Origin: Enterococcus gilvus ATCC BAA-350
GTDB lineage: Bacteria; Bacillota; Bacilli; Lactobacillales; Enterococcaceae
Direction of reading: 5' to 3'
Assembly: GCF_000407545.1 (NCBI RefSeq)
Contig: NZ_ASWH01000001.1
Location: 1,193,501-1,257,500, forward strand
Length of the DNA: 64,000 bases
The notes beneath the pieces are model-generated. The model had not been told where the DNA came from and did no database searches. It was given only the letters and a program-made list of their open reading frames with translations. Positions 7,306 through 16,292 of this stretch are shown here, piece after piece (the first letter of the stretch is position 1; each line of letters begins with the position of its first letter). A program made the position numbers and the translations under genes.

Positions 7306-9665
7306 GTAATTTTGATTTTAGTAATTTAAGCAGTAATAGTAACAACAATAATAATGATGGTGATAAAGATTTACTTACAAAAGCTAGAGAGATAGCGACA
7401 GTAATAGTAGATAATATCATTAAATATAGTAAGTTAGCTTACAACACAGCAAGTCCGATTTTGAGGGAAAAATCAGGACAATTAGCTGATGTTACAAAAA
7501 ATATATCTAATAAAGCTTTGAGCAAATACGAGCAAAAACAAAAAGAAAAGAAAGTATATCTAAAATACAAGACAATAAACAAAATATATGATGACTATAA
7601 AGATAGCATTTTAGATTTAGAAAATAAAATAAAAGAAGCAAATAAAAAAGAAAAAAATCAGGAAAAAACTAATGATAAATCATCAATTGCATTAATACTA
7701 TTGATTGCTGTTATATCATTAGTAATTATTTTTAAGTTTATATTATCTAACTTTTTTGCAATAATATTGATTTTAATAGCATTTGCACCGCTTTTAAGTG
7801 TTTTTGCAAACCGCTTAATAATTAAAAACAATAAAGATAAAATGGATAAAGTCGCTATATTTAGACCTGATTTAAAAAAGGTTTTTGAAAAAATGGCATT
7901 ATATATCAATGATGATGATGATTTATATGATTTTATCAAATATTATCAAGCAGAATTAATTAATCTAGAAACATTTTTAAATATCAAACTAGATGCTAAT
8001 CAAATCGAATTGTCAGTAGATAAAACAGATGGAGAATTAATGCTAGCTTTAGGAAATGTTGAATTAAATCAAAATAGTAAAGTAATTGCCGAAACATTGG
8101 ATGATGTTGAGATGAATAAGTTTAATATCATAACTAATGGAAATTATTTAATAAAAGACAATAATATTTTGATACTTTTTGATAATTGGATAACTGACTA
8201 TTTAAGAATTGCGAAAGCGATTGATATTAAAGAAAGAATTGAGTCATTAGGATATTTAAGCTTTTTTGAAACTGGAGAAGAATCTGAAGAAGTTGATTTA
8301 AGTAGATTTAGCAGAAAAGGTAAACAAATCATTAATAAATTAAAACAAGATGCTACTAAAGAAAAGCTAGGTATGTATGTGCATGATGCTTTTTCTGAGG
8401 GAATCACAGAAAACAAGTATTTTATCAAAATAAGAATGGTTTTGCAGAACACTAATAAAGCTAAAGCAAAGAGCTTGTTAAACGAAATTGGGCTGATAAC
8501 AGGTATTACCCCTTCTTTAGTTGATGCGGAAAATGATAAAACTATCTACTTAAAATTTAAATATAAAGTTGATGTCAAATCTAGAGAATTTAAATTTAAA
8601 GATATTTTAGAGCAAGCAAAAAGAGGAGAAATAAATATTGGTGCAACAGATGCAGGTGATTATATAGTTAAGTATCCTAGAAATGATGATGCATTAAATG
8701 CATTAATTGGTGGACTTTCAGGAAGCGGTAAGTCAACTTTTGCAACTAGATTAATAACTAATGCTTTATATTTAGATGATGGAAATGGTTTTTATGACTA
8801 TCAAGATATTTTTATTGGTTCTGTTAAAGCTAAAGATGATTATTTTCCTTTGAAATGGGAAGAAAAAGGAATGTTTATGACTGATAACCCAATTGAAATT
8901 TATAAAATGCTTTTAAAAATAAATGATATAGCTGAAAAAAGAGCTGAAATATTTAGAAAAAATGGCTGTGTAAATATCAAAGATTACAACAAAAAATTTA
9001 AAAATAATAAAATGGGAAAAATCTTATTAGTGATGGATGAATACAGAAATACTTTAGATAGTGCCGAAAGATTAGGAAAAGTTGAAGTTAATGGAGTCGA
9101 AATTAAAAATTTAGCTAAAGAAATCGAAAACCTTTACTCATCGATGAATACTCTACATCGTTCAAGAGGTTATAGCACATTTTGTATTACTCAAAAATTC
9201 GCAAAAACAAATGGCGGACTGGGGATGGTAGCAGATACTCTAGATTCTAGATTTTTAGGATATGCAGAGGCTGATGTTTGGAATACACAAGATAAAACAG
9301 AAACTATTTCAAGATATTTAAAAAGTAAATCAGAACAAAGAATCGGTTTGTTTATGATTAATGCATCAAGTTTTTCTCAAAATAATAAAGATGTAGTGGA
9401 AGTTGATAAAATTAGTGATTTTGTTGAGACTAAAACACATTATATTGCGACAAAAGAAATTGCTGATAACTTTGATAGATTTTTTGAAACTAACAAAAAA
9501 TATGGTGATTTAATAAGATACAACTCTAATAATAGTGATGATGATTTAGATAATATTATTACTAAAGATGAATCTGAAGAAGTGTTAGACAATAAAGAAA
9601 AAGAAGAAAAAATAAAAGAATCAAAAACAATGGAAGATTTTGATTTTGAAGATTTCAATTTATAA
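7302..9665 (+). CDS. FtsK/SpoIIIE-type membrane DNA translocase
   Basis: 787 residues. After an Asn-rich N-terminus and a coiled-coil stretch, two membrane helices lie at about 128-168. The motor domain has Walker A GGLSGSGKST near residue 470, Walker B KILLVMDEY near 573, and a SRGYSTFCITQ motif typical of FtsK/HerA ATPases. The C-terminus is acidic. It resembles the TcpA/TraB class of conjugation translocases. No relaxase or VirB4 accompanies it in the visible element, which fits TraB-like double-stranded DNA transfer better than a T4SS coupling role, but that is inference. Confidence 0.85.
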   Translation: MSNFDFSNLSSNSNNNNNDGDKDLLTKAREIATVIVDNIIKYSKLAYNTASPILREKSGQLADVTKNISNKALSKYEQKQKEKKVYLKYKTINKIYDDYKDSILDLENKIKEANKKEKNQEKTNDKSSIALILLIAVISLVIIFKFILSNFFAIILILIAFAPLLSVFANRLIIKNNKDKMDKVAIFRPDLKKVFEKMALYINDDDDLYDFIKYYQAELINLETFLNIKLDANQIELSVDKTDGELMLALGNVELNQNSKVIAETLDDVEMNKFNIITNGNYLIKDNNILILFDNWITDYLRIAKAIDIKERIESLGYLSFFETGEESEEVDLSRFSRKGKQIINKLKQDATKEKLGMYVHDAFSEGITENKYFIKIRMVLQNTNKAKAKSLLNEIGLITGITPSLVDAENDKTIYLKFKYKVDVKSREFKFKDILEQAKRGEINIGATDAGDYIVKYPRNDDALNALIGGLSGSGKSTFATRLITNALYLDDGNGFYDYQDIFIGSVKAKDDYFPLKWEEKGMFMTDNPIEIYKMLLKINDIAEKRAEIFRKNGCVNIKDYNKKFKNNKMGKILLVMDEYRNTLDSAERLGKVEVNGVEIKNLAKEIENLYSSMNTLHRSRGYSTFCITQKFAKTNGGLGMVADTLDSRFLGYAEADVWNTQDKTETISRYLKSKSEQRIGLFMINASSFSQNNKDVVEVDKISDFVETKTHYIATKEIADNFDRFFETNKKYGDLIRYNSNNSDDDLDNIITKDESEEVLDNKEKEEKIKESKTMEDFDFEDFNL

Positions 9666-9682
9666 AAAGGGGGTAGTTAATC

Positions 9683-9871
9683 ATGTTTTATTTGATTTGT
9701 TTAATAATTTTTGCAATTAATTTATCAATCGCACTTAGATATAAAAATATCAAAACTGACAATTTAAATCTAGAGGAGTATATTAAATCAAAATTTGAGG
9801 TATCTGACAGTCAAGTAAATAAAGAAATATCGAGCGATATTTTTGATTTTGATAAATTTAACAACATATGA
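9683..9871 (+). CDS. Small single-pass membrane protein
   Basis: 62 residues after AAAAGGGGG. The N-terminal helix MFYLICLIIFAINLSIAL spans the membrane and the remainder is charged and cytoplasmic. It follows the translocase by 17 bases in the same operon and may be an accessory to it. The family is unknown. Confidence 0.6.
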   Translation: MFYLICLIIFAINLSIALRYKNIKTDNLNLEEYIKSKFEVSDSQVNKEISSDIFDFDKFNNI

Positions 9872-9883
9872 TGTCATTTAAAT

Positions 9884-10010
9884 TTGACTTAATATTGTAT
9901 TTATGTTAATATAATATTATAGAGATATGTAATAGCGAAAAGTCGCATATCTCACTGTCATTTTAAATTTATTCGCTGAAGCAAGGTTACTCCGCCTTGC
10001 TTCTTTTTTT
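9884..10010 (+). ncRNA. Candidate small RNA with its own promoter and terminator
   Basis: TTGACT at 9884-9889, 17 bp and TAATAT at 9907-9912 form an element-type promoter. A start near 9920 gives an RNA of about 90 nt. Its 5' hairpin pairs GAGATAT (9922-9928) with ATATCTC (9947-9953), with an inner stem GCGA/TCGC. Its 3' terminator is GAAGCAAGG (9978-9986) / CCTTGCTTC (9995-10003) plus seven Ts. No ORF with a ribosome site is present. Possible antisense, copy-control or trans-acting regulator; the target is unknown. Confidence 0.65.
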
Positions 10011-10059
10011 GCATTAAAACATTGTTATATCAATGTTTATTATAAAGTGTTGTTTAAAT

Positions 10060-10088
10060 TTGACTATAGTATTTTAAGATGCTATTAA
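10060..10088 (+). promoter_or_regulatory. Shared-type promoter for the 10143 gene
   Basis: TTGACT at 10060-10065 preceded by GTGTTGTTTAAA, 17 bp ending GATGC, TATTAA at 10083-10088. An inverted repeat AACATTG TTATAT CAATGTT lies just upstream at 10017-10036 and could be an operator. Confidence 0.7.
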
Positions 10089-10142
10089 TAGATGTATAGA
10101 TAAATGTTATATCTAAATAAATATAAAAAAGGAGATTTTATC

Positions 10143-10613
10143 ATGAGCAAATTAGAGGTAATCAAACATAATTATGTATTAGATTTTAAGCAAAATGGAG
10201 ATAAAGTTGATGAGTTAGAACAATCAGAAAAAGACAAATTAGATAATTTAGCAGAAACTCAAGTATTTAGACGATTAGAAAAAGCATTGGATAATGTTGC
10301 AGATTGTATATTAGATACTAATGTTTTAGATGATAGAGATAAAGTAATTGTTAGTAATGCAGGCTTTATCGATTTTGACAATTATTATAATTTGTATCTA
10401 ACAACAAATTATACTTGTTTTGATACTTTTGATAATAAAAAAAATATTGGTATCTATTATTTTAAAGAGTTATTTGCAAATGATGGCAAGATGATTTATT
10501 TATTGACAAGATTAATTAATTTTTCTGAAAGTATTGATGTTACGAAAAAAATTGAAAGAATCGGTAACAGTAATCTGATAAATGTAACCGAGGTCTTGGA
10601 ATTTAAACTATAA
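10143..10613 (+). CDS. Hypothetical protein
   Basis: 156 residues. ATG at 10143 follows AAAAAGGAG, which excludes the longer in-frame extension. It is acidic and Asp/Asn-rich, with a central YYNLYLTTNYTCFDTF segment and no membrane helix or signal peptide. It is the first of two genes behind the promoter at 10060. Not recognised. Confidence 0.6.
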   Translation: MSKLEVIKHNYVLDFKQNGDKVDELEQSEKDKLDNLAETQVFRRLEKALDNVADCILDTNVLDDRDKVIVSNAGFIDFDNYYNLYLTTNYTCFDTFDNKKNIGIYYFKELFANDGKMIYLLTRLINFSESIDVTKKIERIGNSNLINVTEVLEFKL

Positions 10614-10629
10614 AGGGGAAAATAATAAA

Positions 10630-11238
10630 ATGAAATACTTAAAATTTGAAGGGAAGGATAATACAACATTTGATAGAGATTTAAATTATCGCTATTATAA
10701 TCAAATCTACAAAAATCAAGAATTAGTAATTGATAAAGACTTGAGATTAATGCTAAAAAATAGACTCGATAATGGATTTAAGAAAGAAAAATTAAGCAAA
10801 CAATCAGCAACTATCGATAATATGATTAATAATTTAGACTTGCTACAATCAATCGAACAACTACAATCAATCATTAATCAATATCCGATAATTAATAAAA
10901 ACTTTGATAAATCAGCTTTTATTGATACTTTAGATATACAAGTGTTGATGTTTAAATTAGTAAATATCAAAGTAGATGACGACTTGAACATTGAAAGCTT
11001 TGAAATACTAGCTAAATATATTGTCAATAATCAAAACAAAGAATCCGAAATAAACACAGCAAGAAATATACTATATAACATAATTAAATCTGATGATTAC
11101 TCACTAGCACTTTTCCAAAAAATTATTGGGAAATCGAGAAGAAGGTTAGATAGTGATTTAGTTAAAGTTACTAATGTTAAATATACTGCAGATGACAAAT
11201 TTAAGTTAAATACTGTTAATCTGACTTTTCTATTTTAA
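10630..11238 (+). CDS. Hypothetical protein
   Basis: 202 residues with ATG after AAAGGGG, 16 bases behind the previous gene. Helical and Lys/Asn/Asp-rich, soluble. A short internal repeat LLQSIEQLQSII is visible at about 76-87. No catalytic motif is recognised. The intergenic stretch to 11388 holds the next promoter. Confidence 0.6.
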   Translation: MKYLKFEGKDNTTFDRDLNYRYYNQIYKNQELVIDKDLRLMLKNRLDNGFKKEKLSKQSATIDNMINNLDLLQSIEQLQSIINQYPIINKNFDKSAFIDTLDIQVLMFKLVNIKVDDDLNIESFEILAKYIVNNQNKESEINTARNILYNIIKSDDYSLALFQKIIGKSRRRLDSDLVKVTNVKYTADDKFKLNTVNLTFLF

Positions 11239-11297
11239 AATAAGAATCTATACAAACATTGATATGATAGTTTTTATTATCAAAGTGTTGTTCAAAT

Positions 11298-11326
11298 TTG
11301 ACTATAGATTAAGAAGATGCTATTAA
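11298..11326 (+). promoter_or_regulatory. Shared-type promoter for the 11388 operon
   Basis: TTGACT at 11298-11303 inside the palindrome TCAAATTTGA, 17 bp ending GATGC, TATTAA at 11321-11326. It reads toward the 83-residue gene and possibly the surface-protein genes beyond its terminator. Confidence 0.7.
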
Positions 11327-11387
11327 TGATTATAGATAAAAATATTGTATCTTATAGAATATAATAAAAAGGAGTGAGTTTTAAAAA

Positions 11388-11639
11388 ATGAAAAAAGTAG
11401 ATATTGATGTATTAAATTATGTAGAAAAAATGGTGGAGAAAGGAACGAATGTAAGCTTCGAAAAGATTCACAATGAAGGCTTTGAAACACCATTGATTCA
11501 GATTATTGTTAAAAATGGCGGAATCAAAGAATTTATACAATATGATTACGAGCATATCAATTCATTAGATGATTTGAAAGAACATTTAGATACACAAATA
11601 AGCTATTTTAATAGCCAAATATGTAAAAGCTCTTATTAA
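11388..11639 (+). CDS. Hypothetical protein
   Basis: 83 residues with ATG about 10 bases after AAAAAGGAGTGAG. A small soluble alpha/beta-like sequence (MKKVDIDVLNYVEKMVEKGTN ...). A terminator hairpin overlaps its last codons. Not recognised. Confidence 0.55.
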   Translation: MKKVDIDVLNYVEKMVEKGTNVSFEKIHNEGFETPLIQIIVKNGGIKEFIQYDYEHINSLDDLKEHLDTQISYFNSQICKSSY

Positions 11640-11652
11640 TTTAAGAGCTTTT
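11625..11652 (+). terminator. Terminator overlapping the end of the 11388 gene
   Basis: AAAAGCTCTT (11625-11634) pairs with AAGAGCTTTT (11643-11652). The T-run is short, so readthrough into the surface-protein gene is likely. A nearly identical hairpin ends the 12526 gene at 13088-13111. Confidence 0.55.
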
Positions 11653-11676
11653 AGACAATAAATGGAGGGAGGTAAA

Positions 11677-12522
11677 TTGAAAGGAAATAAAAAATTAAAG
11701 ATAGCTTTAGTATTAACAAGTCTAATTAGTGTTAGTTTAACAAGCTTTGTAGCTTATCAACAATTTAACAATAATAATAATAATGAAAAAGGTAAAACTA
11801 TTGAAACAACTATATTTACTGAAAATATTGATATACCAGAAAATACTGAAACAACAAAAGAATTTAAATGTCCGATTAATGATTTGGAAACTTTTAAAAA
11901 TGCTGATGGAATAGAAGTCTTCAGCTATTATGTCAATCAAGATTGTGATGAAATAGTTATTGATAGTTATGTTGCAAGTGATTATATAGCAGATTTACAA
12001 ATACCTGAAAAAATTAAGGATATTGAGGTAACAGCTATTAGGGATAGAGCATTTGCTAATGTTACTTTTAAATCAATAAAATTACCTGATAGCATTAGAT
12101 ATATTGGAAAAGAAGCCTTTAGAGAATCAGACATTAAAGAGCTAATTTTGCCTAAAAACTTAGAGGTGATTGACAACAGAGCTTTTCAATATGCAAACAA
12201 TTTAGAAGGAACTTTAGAAATTCCTGAAAATGTTAGATATATCGGTCAAAATGCTTTCCAGTCAAATTATCTAACAAACATTATTTTTCCTGAGTCTTTG
12301 GAAGTAATAGAAGATGGAGCATTTTTATATAGCGAGTTAGAAAATGTTGAATTTAAAGGGAACGGTAAAAATCTTAAAAAAATAGGAGTTGATGCTTTTT
12401 CGGTAGCTAAAGTTGATAACAAAATCGATGTCAGAGCTTTTGAAAACCTTGAAATATATGACTTTAATAACCCTATTTTGTATTTTGATGAAGAAATTTT
12501 AAACGAAGGAGTGATTGATTAA
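11677..12522 (+). CDS. Membrane-anchored BspA-like leucine-rich repeat protein
   Basis: 281 residues from TTG at 11677; the ATG at 11662 lies inside the GGAGGGAGG ribosome site. One N-terminal helix (IALVLTSLISVSLTSFVAY) anchors or secretes it, followed by an Asn/Thr-rich linker. From about residue 110 there are repeated LRR_5-type units (IKLPDSIRYIGKEAF, LILPKNLEVIDNRAF, IEIPENVRYIGQNAF-like, IIFPESLEVIEDGAF). These form an extracellular solenoid, usually for binding. It is followed closely by a second membrane protein. Confidence 0.8.
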   Translation: MKGNKKLKIALVLTSLISVSLTSFVAYQQFNNNNNNEKGKTIETTIFTENIDIPENTETTKEFKCPINDLETFKNADGIEVFSYYVNQDCDEIVIDSYVASDYIADLQIPEKIKDIEVTAIRDRAFANVTFKSIKLPDSIRYIGKEAFRESDIKELILPKNLEVIDNRAFQYANNLEGTLEIPENVRYIGQNAFQSNYLTNIIFPESLEVIEDGAFLYSELENVEFKGNGKNLKKIGVDAFSVAKVDNKIDVRAFENLEIYDFNNPILYFDEEILNEGVID

Positions 12523-12525
12523 ACC

Positions 12526-13089
12526 ATGAAACTACTTGAATTTTTGATAGCTAATAAAGATAATGTTGTATTTTGTTTAGCTATTTTATCGCTAATAATA
12601 CCTATTTTTATCAAGTATAAGAGGAAACTAACAATCATATTAGCAATTATCAGTTGCATTTATATTTACAATACTTACCAAAATTTTGATAGCAAAACAG
12701 ATAAAATTGCAGAAAACACAACAGGAATTGTTAATAAAGCAAAGAAGCAAGTATCTGAAACAGTCAACAATATTTCAGAAAAAGGAAGTAACTTGTTAGA
12801 TAAAAATAATGAGAATTTTGATAAACGAAAAAAAGAAAAGCAAAAAGAATCAAGGATTGGAACATTAAATTCAGAAGCAGTTATTGATAATACTAATGAA
12901 TCTGACAATTTAAAAGCAACAACAGAGTCAACAACAGAAACTACTGATATTGAATTTGAAAATGAATTAGCTGAATACTATAACAATTTAGACAATTTTA
13001 AAACTTATCAAAATCAAAATGAAATCAAAACTGATGATGACGAAAGAGCTAATACCTCATTAGCTGATTTAGAAAACGAGAAATATTAA
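12526..13089 (+). CDS. Membrane protein with coiled-coil and Thr/Glu-rich tail
   Basis: 187 residues, 3 bases after the LRR gene. Two hydrophobic helices lie at about 14-30 and 35-51, followed by a predicted coiled coil (TTGIVNKAKKQVSETVNNISEK) and a low-complexity acidic tail. No enzyme motif. The coupling suggests a complex with the LRR protein at the membrane (inference). Confidence 0.6.
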   Translation: MKLLEFLIANKDNVVFCLAILSLIIPIFIKYKRKLTIILAIISCIYIYNTYQNFDSKTDKIAENTTGIVNKAKKQVSETVNNISEKGSNLLDKNNENFDKRKKEKQKESRIGTLNSEAVIDNTNESDNLKATTESTTETTDIEFENELAEYYNNLDNFKTYQNQNEIKTDDDERANTSLADLENEKY

Positions 13090-13112
13090 AGCTCTTATAT
13101 TTAAGAGCTTTA
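13088..13112 (+). terminator. Terminator after the 12526 gene
   Basis: AAAGCTCTTA / TAAGAGCTTT hairpin. Downstream, 13113-13240 holds no gene but carries direct copies of GTGCAAAAAC (for example near 13128 and 13190), a possible resolvase site. Confidence 0.55.
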
Positions 13113-13240
13113 GAATTTAATCAATGAGTGCAAAAACTTTGAATGTTTCGCACTCTTTATTGAAGCAAGACAAATCAAATGAATTAAAGTGCAAAAACAA
13201 GGTGCAATAATTAAAACAAAAAATATAGGAGAGGATGGTA

Positions 13241-13852
13241 TTGAATAAAAAATATGGGTATGCAAGAGTAAGCACTAAAAATCAATTTAATCATGAAACA
13301 TATTTAAACCAATTTGAAAAATTGAAAAATGAAGGAATTTTAGAAGAAAATATCTATTTTGATAACTATTCAGGGAAATCAGCTAAAGATAGAGAAAATT
13401 TGAATAAGTTATTAGATTTAGTAGTTGATGGTGATACAGTAGTTACAACAAAATTAGATAGATTAGCTCGTAACGCCTCTGATGCTTTAGAAATTGCAGA
13501 GCAGTTAAATAAAAAAGGTGTAAAACTTCATATTTTAAACATGGGATTAATTGATAACTCTCCCATCGGAAAGCTGATGTTTACAGTTTTTAGTGCTTTT
13601 TCAGAATTTGAAAGAGATTTAATTGTTGAGCGAATGCAAGAAGGAAAGGAATACAAGCGGAAACATGACCCAGATTTTCGAGATGGTCGAAAAAGTAAGC
13701 TAAATACAAAACAATTAGAGATTATTTATAAACATTTTGAAGATGGAATGCTTACAAATGAAGAAATAGCTAATATGTTTAATGTGTCTAGGAGAACTAT
13801 TATGTATCGAAAAAAAGACTGGAAAGATATGAAAAATATGGGGAAATTATAG
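13241..13852 (+). CDS. Serine recombinase of the resolvase/invertase family
   Basis: 203 residues from TTG at 13241, aligned with the GGAGAGGATGGTAT leader; the ATG at 13235 lies in that leader. The catalytic domain shows YARVSTKNQ with the Ser nucleophile, then DNYSGKSAKDR, DGDTVVTTKLDRLAR, and the long E helix FSAFSEFERDLIVERMQEG. A C-terminal HTH (LTNEEIANMFNVSRRTIMYR) completes the Tn3-type plan. Likely role: multimer resolution or inversion within the element. Confidence 0.88.
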   Translation: MNKKYGYARVSTKNQFNHETYLNQFEKLKNEGILEENIYFDNYSGKSAKDRENLNKLLDLVVDGDTVVTTKLDRLARNASDALEIAEQLNKKGVKLHILNMGLIDNSPIGKLMFTVFSAFSEFERDLIVERMQEGKEYKRKHDPDFRDGRKSKLNTKQLEIIYKHFEDGMLTNEEIANMFNVSRRTIMYRKKDWKDMKNMGKL

Positions 13853-13960
13853 TGCTTATCCAAAGCACTATTTTACTTTACTTTTTTATTAAACAGTTTA
13901 AATATCTAACATGATAAGCTACTTTTAACTGCTAAGAATAAACAACAATGCTATTCAAAA

Positions 13961-13989
13961 TTGACTATAGTATAACTAGATGATAATAT
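13961..13989 (+). promoter_or_regulatory. Shared-type promoter for the 14062 operon
   Basis: TTGACT at 13961-13966 (preceded by TTCAAAA), 17 bp ending AGATGA, TAATAT at 13984-13989. Confidence 0.65.
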
Positions 13990-14061
13990 ATAAATATAGA
14001 TAAATATTGTATTTAAATAAATGTAATATTTATATAAATTTAAAAATAGGAGGGAGGCAAA

Positions 14062-14229
14062 ATGACTGATGGAGCATCTCAAGGCTTGTTTGTGATTGTT
14101 GCAGTTGTAATTTTTGGTATTTTCGTATTAATCGCTTATATCTTGTTTAAAGACACTTTACAACCAAGCCTGAAAGGAATCTTCGAAAACGCAACTTCTG
14201 GTGCAGAAGCAAGTTTAAACAGACCTTAA
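14062..14229 (+). CDS. Small pilin-like membrane protein
   Basis: 55 residues, ATG after AGGGAGG. MTDGASQGLFVIVAVVIFGIF is followed by the rest of one long membrane helix, then a short polar tail (DTLQPSLKGIFENATSGAEAS). Its first ~40 residues are almost the same as those of the next gene. Size and layout resemble single-helix pilin or VirB2-like subunits, but no family is established. Confidence 0.7.
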   Translation: MTDGASQGLFVIVAVVIFGIFVLIAYILFKDTLQPSLKGIFENATSGAEASLNRP

Positions 14230-14251
14230 ATGTATAAATAAAAAAGATATT

Positions 14252-14285
14252 AAGCTTTAGATATTGATTGATATCTAAAGCTTTT
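14252..14285 (+). terminator. Hairpin between the paralogous membrane genes
   Basis: AAGCTTTAGATAT (14252-14264) pairs with ATATCTAAAGCTT (14271-14283) with Ts after. It would set a high ratio of the small protein over the longer paralogue by partial termination. Confidence 0.6.
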
Positions 14286-14322
14286 CTTATTAGCTTTTTA
14301 TAAAAAATAGGAGGTGTCATTA

Positions 14323-14823
14323 ATGAGCGAAGGAGCAAATCAAGGTTTATTTGTAATTGTAGCAGTAGTGATTTTTGGTATTTTTGTATTAATTAGTTAT
14401 GTATTATTTAAAGATACTTTAAAACCGAGGTTATCAAACATATTTACTGATGGATTAGAACAAGCAGAGGATGCTATCGACCCCAAAATTATTACCAAAA
14501 TCACTATTATTGAAAAGACAAACGAAATAAAAAATTTAAAGAAAAATCAGACTGAAGAATACTATATCAAAGTGTTTGCTAATGCTTTCGAGTTTAGAGA
14601 CCAAGATGGAGATATTATCAAATCTAGAAAGCTAAATTTAGAGTTTAAATTTCATGACAGGTCAACAAACTATCCAACTTTTGAGCAATTTATGAATAGT
14701 TCTATAGATGGTCATAGTAATTTAAGACTAGGTGTTACAGCTACTGCAAAAACAGAAAAATCTGTATCAGCAGCAACAAAGGTTAATGGCTCTAGTGGAA
14801 TCACAATTTTTGGAAGCTTATAG
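14323..14823 (+). CDS. Membrane protein: pilin-like helix fused to a surface domain
   Basis: 166 residues, ATG at 14323 after AGGAGG. Residues 1-45 duplicate the preceding 55-residue protein (SEGANQGLFVIVAVVIFGIFVL). Residues ~55-166 form a second domain, FEFRDQDGDIIKSRKL..EFKFHDRSTNYPTFEQFM...TATAKTE...KVNGSSGITIF. The same pattern occurs at the N-terminus of the sortase substrate at 16293. A minor subunit or tip protein using the same assembly route is one reading (inference). Confidence 0.7.
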   Translation: MSEGANQGLFVIVAVVIFGIFVLISYVLFKDTLKPRLSNIFTDGLEQAEDAIDPKIITKITIIEKTNEIKNLKKNQTEEYYIKVFANAFEFRDQDGDIIKSRKLNLEFKFHDRSTNYPTFEQFMNSSIDGHSNLRLGVTATAKTEKSVSAATKVNGSSGITIFGSL

Positions 14824-14834
14824 AGAGGTGTGAA

Positions 14835-15338
14835 ATGAAAAAAATAAAAATTTTTAATAACGAGAAAAAGAAAGAAATTGTTTTTGATTTTAATGATTTA
14901 GATAACAATATCTATCAATACACTACTAATGATAATAAAGTAATTACATTTGATTATACTCAAACTAAAGATTTGATTGATACTGCATTAGCTGATTGCA
15001 AAGTTGATATTTTTAAAGTTTTTAGGCAAAAATACAGTTTAAGTGATACAACATTTTTTAACAATCAACAATCAAAAGACCCTCGATATAATTTAAAGTT
15101 ATATCTAATTTATTTAGACTTAAAGCAAAATAAAGACAAAATTAATCATGAAATCGAGCTGATGGAAAATGCAATTAAGACTAACAAGATATCAGTAAAT
15201 CAATATGCTAAATTATCAAAAATAACTAAGCAATCACTGTTTAATATTAAAAGTAACAAGCAAGATAAAGGTAATAAATATTTTTATAAAACTTATCTAA
15301 AAATAGTTGAAGCAAATAAATATTTAAAAGAGTCTTAA
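14835..15338 (+). CDS. Hypothetical protein with a C-terminal HTH-like segment
   Basis: 167 residues, ATG after GAGAGG, 11 bases behind the previous gene. It is soluble and Lys/Asp-rich. Residues 125-150 (NKISVNQYAKLSKITKQSLFNIKSNK) look like a helix-turn-helix, so a regulatory role is possible. A terminator follows. Confidence 0.55.
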   Translation: MKKIKIFNNEKKKEIVFDFNDLDNNIYQYTTNDNKVITFDYTQTKDLIDTALADCKVDIFKVFRQKYSLSDTTFFNNQQSKDPRYNLKLYLIYLDLKQNKDKINHEIELMENAIKTNKISVNQYAKLSKITKQSLFNIKSNKQDKGNKYFYKTYLKIVEANKYLKES

Positions 15339-15355
15339 ATTCAAGGCTCTTTTTT
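15326..15355 (+). terminator. Terminator after the 14835 gene
   Basis: AAAAGAGTCTT / AAGGCTCTTTT with six Ts; the stem contains one wobble pair. Confidence 0.65.
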
Positions 15356-15394
15356 GTAGATATAATAGTATTTGTATAAAAGTGTTGTTCAAAT

Positions 15395-15423
15395 TTGACT
15401 CTGTTTAAAGATGATGCTATAAA
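15395..15423 (+). promoter_or_regulatory. Shared-type promoter for the surface-protein/sortase genes
   Basis: TTGACT at 15395-15400 within TTCAAATTTGAC, preceded by GTGTTG, 17 bp ending GATGC, TATAAA at 15418-15423. It probably drives 15508 and, through readthrough, the adhesin and sortase. Confidence 0.7.
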
Positions 15424-15507
15424 TAGATTATAGATATAAAAATTATATTTAAATGAATATAATAATTAATAATTTGAAAAAAATAAAAAAACAAAGGAGT
15501 GTTTAAA

Positions 15508-16194
15508 ATGACAGTTAAACAAACAATAATGACTTTCGCAGTAACAACAATGATGGCAATGACAATGGCAACAACAACAGCAAATGCAGATACATTAGAT
15601 AAAACAGCAGAAATAGCTAATCAAACAACACAAGTAGCTAATGATATTAAGAGTGATGTTAAAAATGATGGATTAATTGAAACAATAGATAAAAATAGAG
15701 GAAATATTGAAAGTTTGGTAGATAAAGGTGGAGAACTTGCTTACAAATTTAACGATAAACTGGATGATGCAGTGAGTTACACAAAAGAAACAACTAATAA
15801 AAATTTTATTACAAAGACAATCAAATTTGTATCAATTTTGGTTGCTGATAAAACTAAAGAACAAGCATTAGATGAAGAAAAACAAGATAAATCAATTGTC
15901 GAAACAGCAAAAGAGCAAGTAACTAATAATGATTTACAATCATCAACTAAACAAGCACTTAAACATCAATTTAGTGGGAGTGGATTTGCAAGCGTACCTG
16001 AGGGTTTTGGAGGATTTTTACTAGTAGGAATTAGAGTATTGTTGGGGATAATTGCAATAACTACATTTGGATTACTTGTTTTATATATTCGCAAACTTAA
16101 AGGACAGGACAATAATGGCGATATTAAAAGCAAAAATGCAGAAATTGATAGAGATTATGTTAGATGTCAAAGAAAATTGAGCAGAATAAGATAA
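15508..16194 (+). CDS. Secreted/membrane protein with signal peptide
   Basis: 228 residues from ATG at 15508 behind AAAGGAG. The N-terminal Met/Thr-rich hydrophobic stretch ends in TTANADT and looks like a cleavable signal peptide. The middle is a helical, charged extracellular part. One membrane helix near residues 170-195 (FLLVGIRVLLGIIAITTFGLL) precedes a basic cytoplasmic tail with CQRKLSRIR. No sortase motif. Family unknown. It is upstream of the sortase substrate. Confidence 0.65.
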   Translation: MTVKQTIMTFAVTTMMAMTMATTTANADTLDKTAEIANQTTQVANDIKSDVKNDGLIETIDKNRGNIESLVDKGGELAYKFNDKLDDAVSYTKETTNKNFITKTIKFVSILVADKTKEQALDEEKQDKSIVETAKEQVTNNDLQSSTKQALKHQFSGSGFASVPEGFGGFLLVGIRVLLGIIAITTFGLLVLYIRKLKGQDNNGDIKSKNAEIDRDYVRCQRKLSRIR

Positions 16195-16292
16195 TAATTA
16201 AAACTTTTTAAATAGCTAAATATTAACTATTTAGCTATTGATAAAGGTTTTAAAAAGCCTAAAAAATAAAAATAGAAAGGAGGTTTTTCATA

